DNA of 6,482 bases, from assembly GCA_018702715.1 (NCBI GenBank), contig JABIYQ010000032.1, positions 1 through 6,482 of the forward strand, given 5' to 3'. Position numbers and translations under genes: made by a program. Source of the DNA: Desulfobacula sp. (GTDB lineage Bacteria > Desulfobacterota > Desulfobacteria > Desulfobacterales > Desulfobacteraceae). Positions 4,998-6,482 of the stretch are shown here, in pieces. The notes beneath the pieces were generated by a model. The model searched no databases, had not been told where the DNA came from, and saw only the letters and a program-made list of their open reading frames with translations. Numbering within the stretch: the first letter of the stretch is position 1; each line of letters starts with the position of its first letter.

Positions 4998-6482
4998 CTA
5001 TTCAACGACCAGGTCTCCGAAGTAGGGGAAATTCTGAGCATTGAGGATTGGCTCAATCTTAAAGTTTTTCTTTGCACCATAGGAGTGCAGCTGCCAGTGA
5101 TAAGGAATAAATGCAGCTTCGTCAAAAAGGATCTGCTCAATTTCCTGGAGCATGCCTGCACGTTTACCAAGATCGGTTTCAGACTGAGCAGCCATTGTCA
5201 GCTCGTCAACTTTTTTATTGCAGTAGTTACCGCCGTTGTACTGGCCATAACCCGTGTCTGCATTCGGACACATTGTTAAAAATTCGGAAAAATTACCCGA
5301 ATCTTCTGTATCAGAATGCCAACCGATCATCATCATGTCAGCAGCTCTATTGTCAAATTCCGGCCAGTACTGAGCCTTTGGCATAGTTTTAAGGTTAACT
5401 TTGATACCGATTTTACCTAACATCTGTGCTGTGGCTTCGGCAATTTTTGCATCGTTTACATAACGGTTGTTAGGCGCCATCATGGTTATTTCAAAACCTT
5501 TTTCATATCCTGCTGCTTTCATAAGCGCCTTTGCTTTGGCAAGATCATATCTGGGCTGAAGGCTTTTTTTGTAACCAACATATCCCGGAGGGCTTTGCTG
5601 GGCGGCAGCCATTGCTTTTCCCTTCATGATCTTTGCCACGATACCGCTGTTGTTAACGGCATAGGCGATGGCCTGACGGACTCTTGCATCCTTGAAAGCT
5701 TCTACGCGTTCCTGGTTCATCTGAAAGGTAATGATACGGCCACCATTAATGGTAACCAGTTTCACCTTACCATCGGATTCAATCCTGCCAAAATCCTGGG
5801 GCGGTACTGGGGAAATGAAATCCACACCACCGGATAAAAGGGCTGATACACGGGTGGCATTTTCCTTGATCGGGGAAAGGATGAATTTGGTGACATTACC
5901 AGGGGATTTGGTATCCCAGTAGTTTTTGTTTCTTTCCATTTCAAGAACTACATTGTGTTCTCTTTTAGTAACCACAAAGGGGCCGGTTCCGGAAGCATTA
6001 TCCAGAGCAAAAGATTCGCCGACTTTCAAAATCAAGTCTTTGGGCTGACCGTTTGCATCGGTTCCTGTATAAAATGCACTATCCATTGCAAAAAAGTATG
6101 TTGCCATATTAAGAAGGAGTGGATATGCTTTGGTTGTTACAATATCCACTGTATAATCATCAATAATCCCCACACCGATGAATGGTTCAACCAGACCTTT
6201 AAAATCCACGCTTCTTCTCATACGGTCAAATGACCATTTCACATCTTTTGCAGTAAATTCATTGCCGCTGTGAAATTTAACGCCTTTTCTAAGATGAAAA
6301 CGCATCCGATATTCGCTGATTCTTTCCCAACTTTCTGCAAGACGAGGCTCAAATTTTCCGTCCTGGGTCCATCTTACCAGCGGGTCAAATAACCAGTGGG
6401 ACAACTGAAGCATACCACCTGACAATTGAACTTGGGGGTCAAGTGAAACAGGGTCTGCATCCAGTCCGACTTTCATCGTCTT
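4998..6482 (-). CDS. Periplasmic peptide-type solute-binding protein, family 5, N-terminus missing
   Basis: This is the ligand receptor of the importer, a family 5 (DppA/OppA/NikA-type, SBP_bac_5) extracellular binding protein. The frame is open to the right edge (AAG ACG precede the first visible ATG), so that Met is internal; the true start and signal peptide lie beyond the window. Numbering from that Met, the conserved opening is VGLDADPVSLDPQVQ, then FDPLVRW at 30-36, FEPRLAESWE at 42-51 and the family signature LRKGVKFHSGNEFTAKDVKW at 62-81. Later comes GWHSDTEDSGNF at 385-396, which matches in position the E. coli DppA segment GWTGDNGDPDNF that contributes a ligand-binding aspartate. 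Cys403 and Cys419 probably form the family's C-terminal disulphide. The end, YFGDLVVE, is intact. Family and role are secure; dipeptides are the default ligand, but other small ligands cannot be excluded, so no symbol is given. Confidence 0.93.
   Translation of the reverse strand, partial: KTMKVGLDADPVSLDPQVQLSGGMLQLSHWLFDPLVRWTQDGKFEPRLAESWERISEYRMRFHLRKGVKFHSGNEFTAKDVKWSFDRMRRSVDFKGLVEPFIGVGIIDDYTVDIVTTKAYPLLLNMATYFFAMDSAFYTGTDANGQPKDLILKVGESFALDNASGTGPFVVTKREHNVVLEMERNKNYWDTKSPGNVTKFILSPIKENATRVSALLSGGVDFISPVPPQDFGRIESDGKVKLVTINGGRIITFQMNQERVEAFKDARVRQAIAYAVNNSGIVAKIMKGKAMAAAQQSPPGYVGYKKSLQPRYDLAKAKALMKAAGYEKGFEITMMAPNNRYVNDAKIAEATAQMLGKIGIKVNLKTMPKAQYWPEFDNRAADMMMIGWHSDTEDSGNFSEFLTMCPNADTGYGQYNGGNYCNKKVDELTMAAQSETDLGKRAGMLQEIEQILFDEAAFIPYHWQLHSYGAKKNFKIEPILNAQNFPYFGDLVVE

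Noticed and set aside
4890..5279. Plus-strand ORF of 129 codons crossing the dppA-dppB gap.
   Set aside because: Most of it is antisense to the C-terminus of the binding protein, and it reads through the intergenic hairpin. No ribosome site or family is seen.
6474..6476. First visible ATG of the binding protein taken as its true start.
   Set aside because: The frame continues to the window edge, and the protein would lack a signal peptide and begin inside the conserved first strand, so this Met is internal.

Overview
The window carries most of a peptide-type ABC importer operon, all on the minus strand. Read in the direction of transcription (right to left), the order is: a family 5 periplasmic solute-binding protein (4998-6482, N-terminus off the window), permease dppB (3919-4899), permease dppC (3002-3922), ATPase dppD (2030-2992) and ATPase dppF (982-2004). 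This is the classical dppABCDF order. The last four genes are tightly packed, with a 4-base ATGA overlap between dppB and dppC, a 9-base gap between dppC and dppD and a 25-base gap between dppD and dppF. The only sizeable internal gap, 97 bases between the binding-protein gene and dppB, holds a strong GC-rich hairpin with no U-run. That suits messenger protection or partial attenuation after the gene needed in greatest amount.

The machine is a standard importer. The binding protein captures a small peptide or similar ligand in the periplasm and delivers it to the DppB-DppC channel, and the DppD-DppF pair hydrolyses ATP on the cytoplasmic side. Both ATPases have complete nucleotide-binding motifs and the four C-terminal cysteines that hold an iron-sulfur cluster in this subfamily. 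The substrate cannot be fixed from sequence; di- or oligopeptide is the family default.

Downstream of dppF lies a 507-base stretch without a convincing intact gene (475-981). It contains a 126-base imperfect palindrome (568-693) that looks like a dispersed repeat, and next to dppF a probable decayed coding remnant on the minus strand (794-982) with two in-frame stops. A short plus-strand ORF (756-947) overlaps this remnant and is probably not a gene. Beyond it, at the left edge, is the N-terminal half of a LysR-family regulator (1-474), also on the minus strand and cut by the window end.

The organism is probably a Gram-negative, moderately AT-rich bacterium. The protein style and my recollection of similar palindromic repeats in sulfate reducers suggest a marine Desulfobacteraceae-type member of the Desulfobacterota, but this is inference. 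I do not see an undescribed multi-gene system here; the most unusual material is the noncoding stretch between dppF and the LysR gene.
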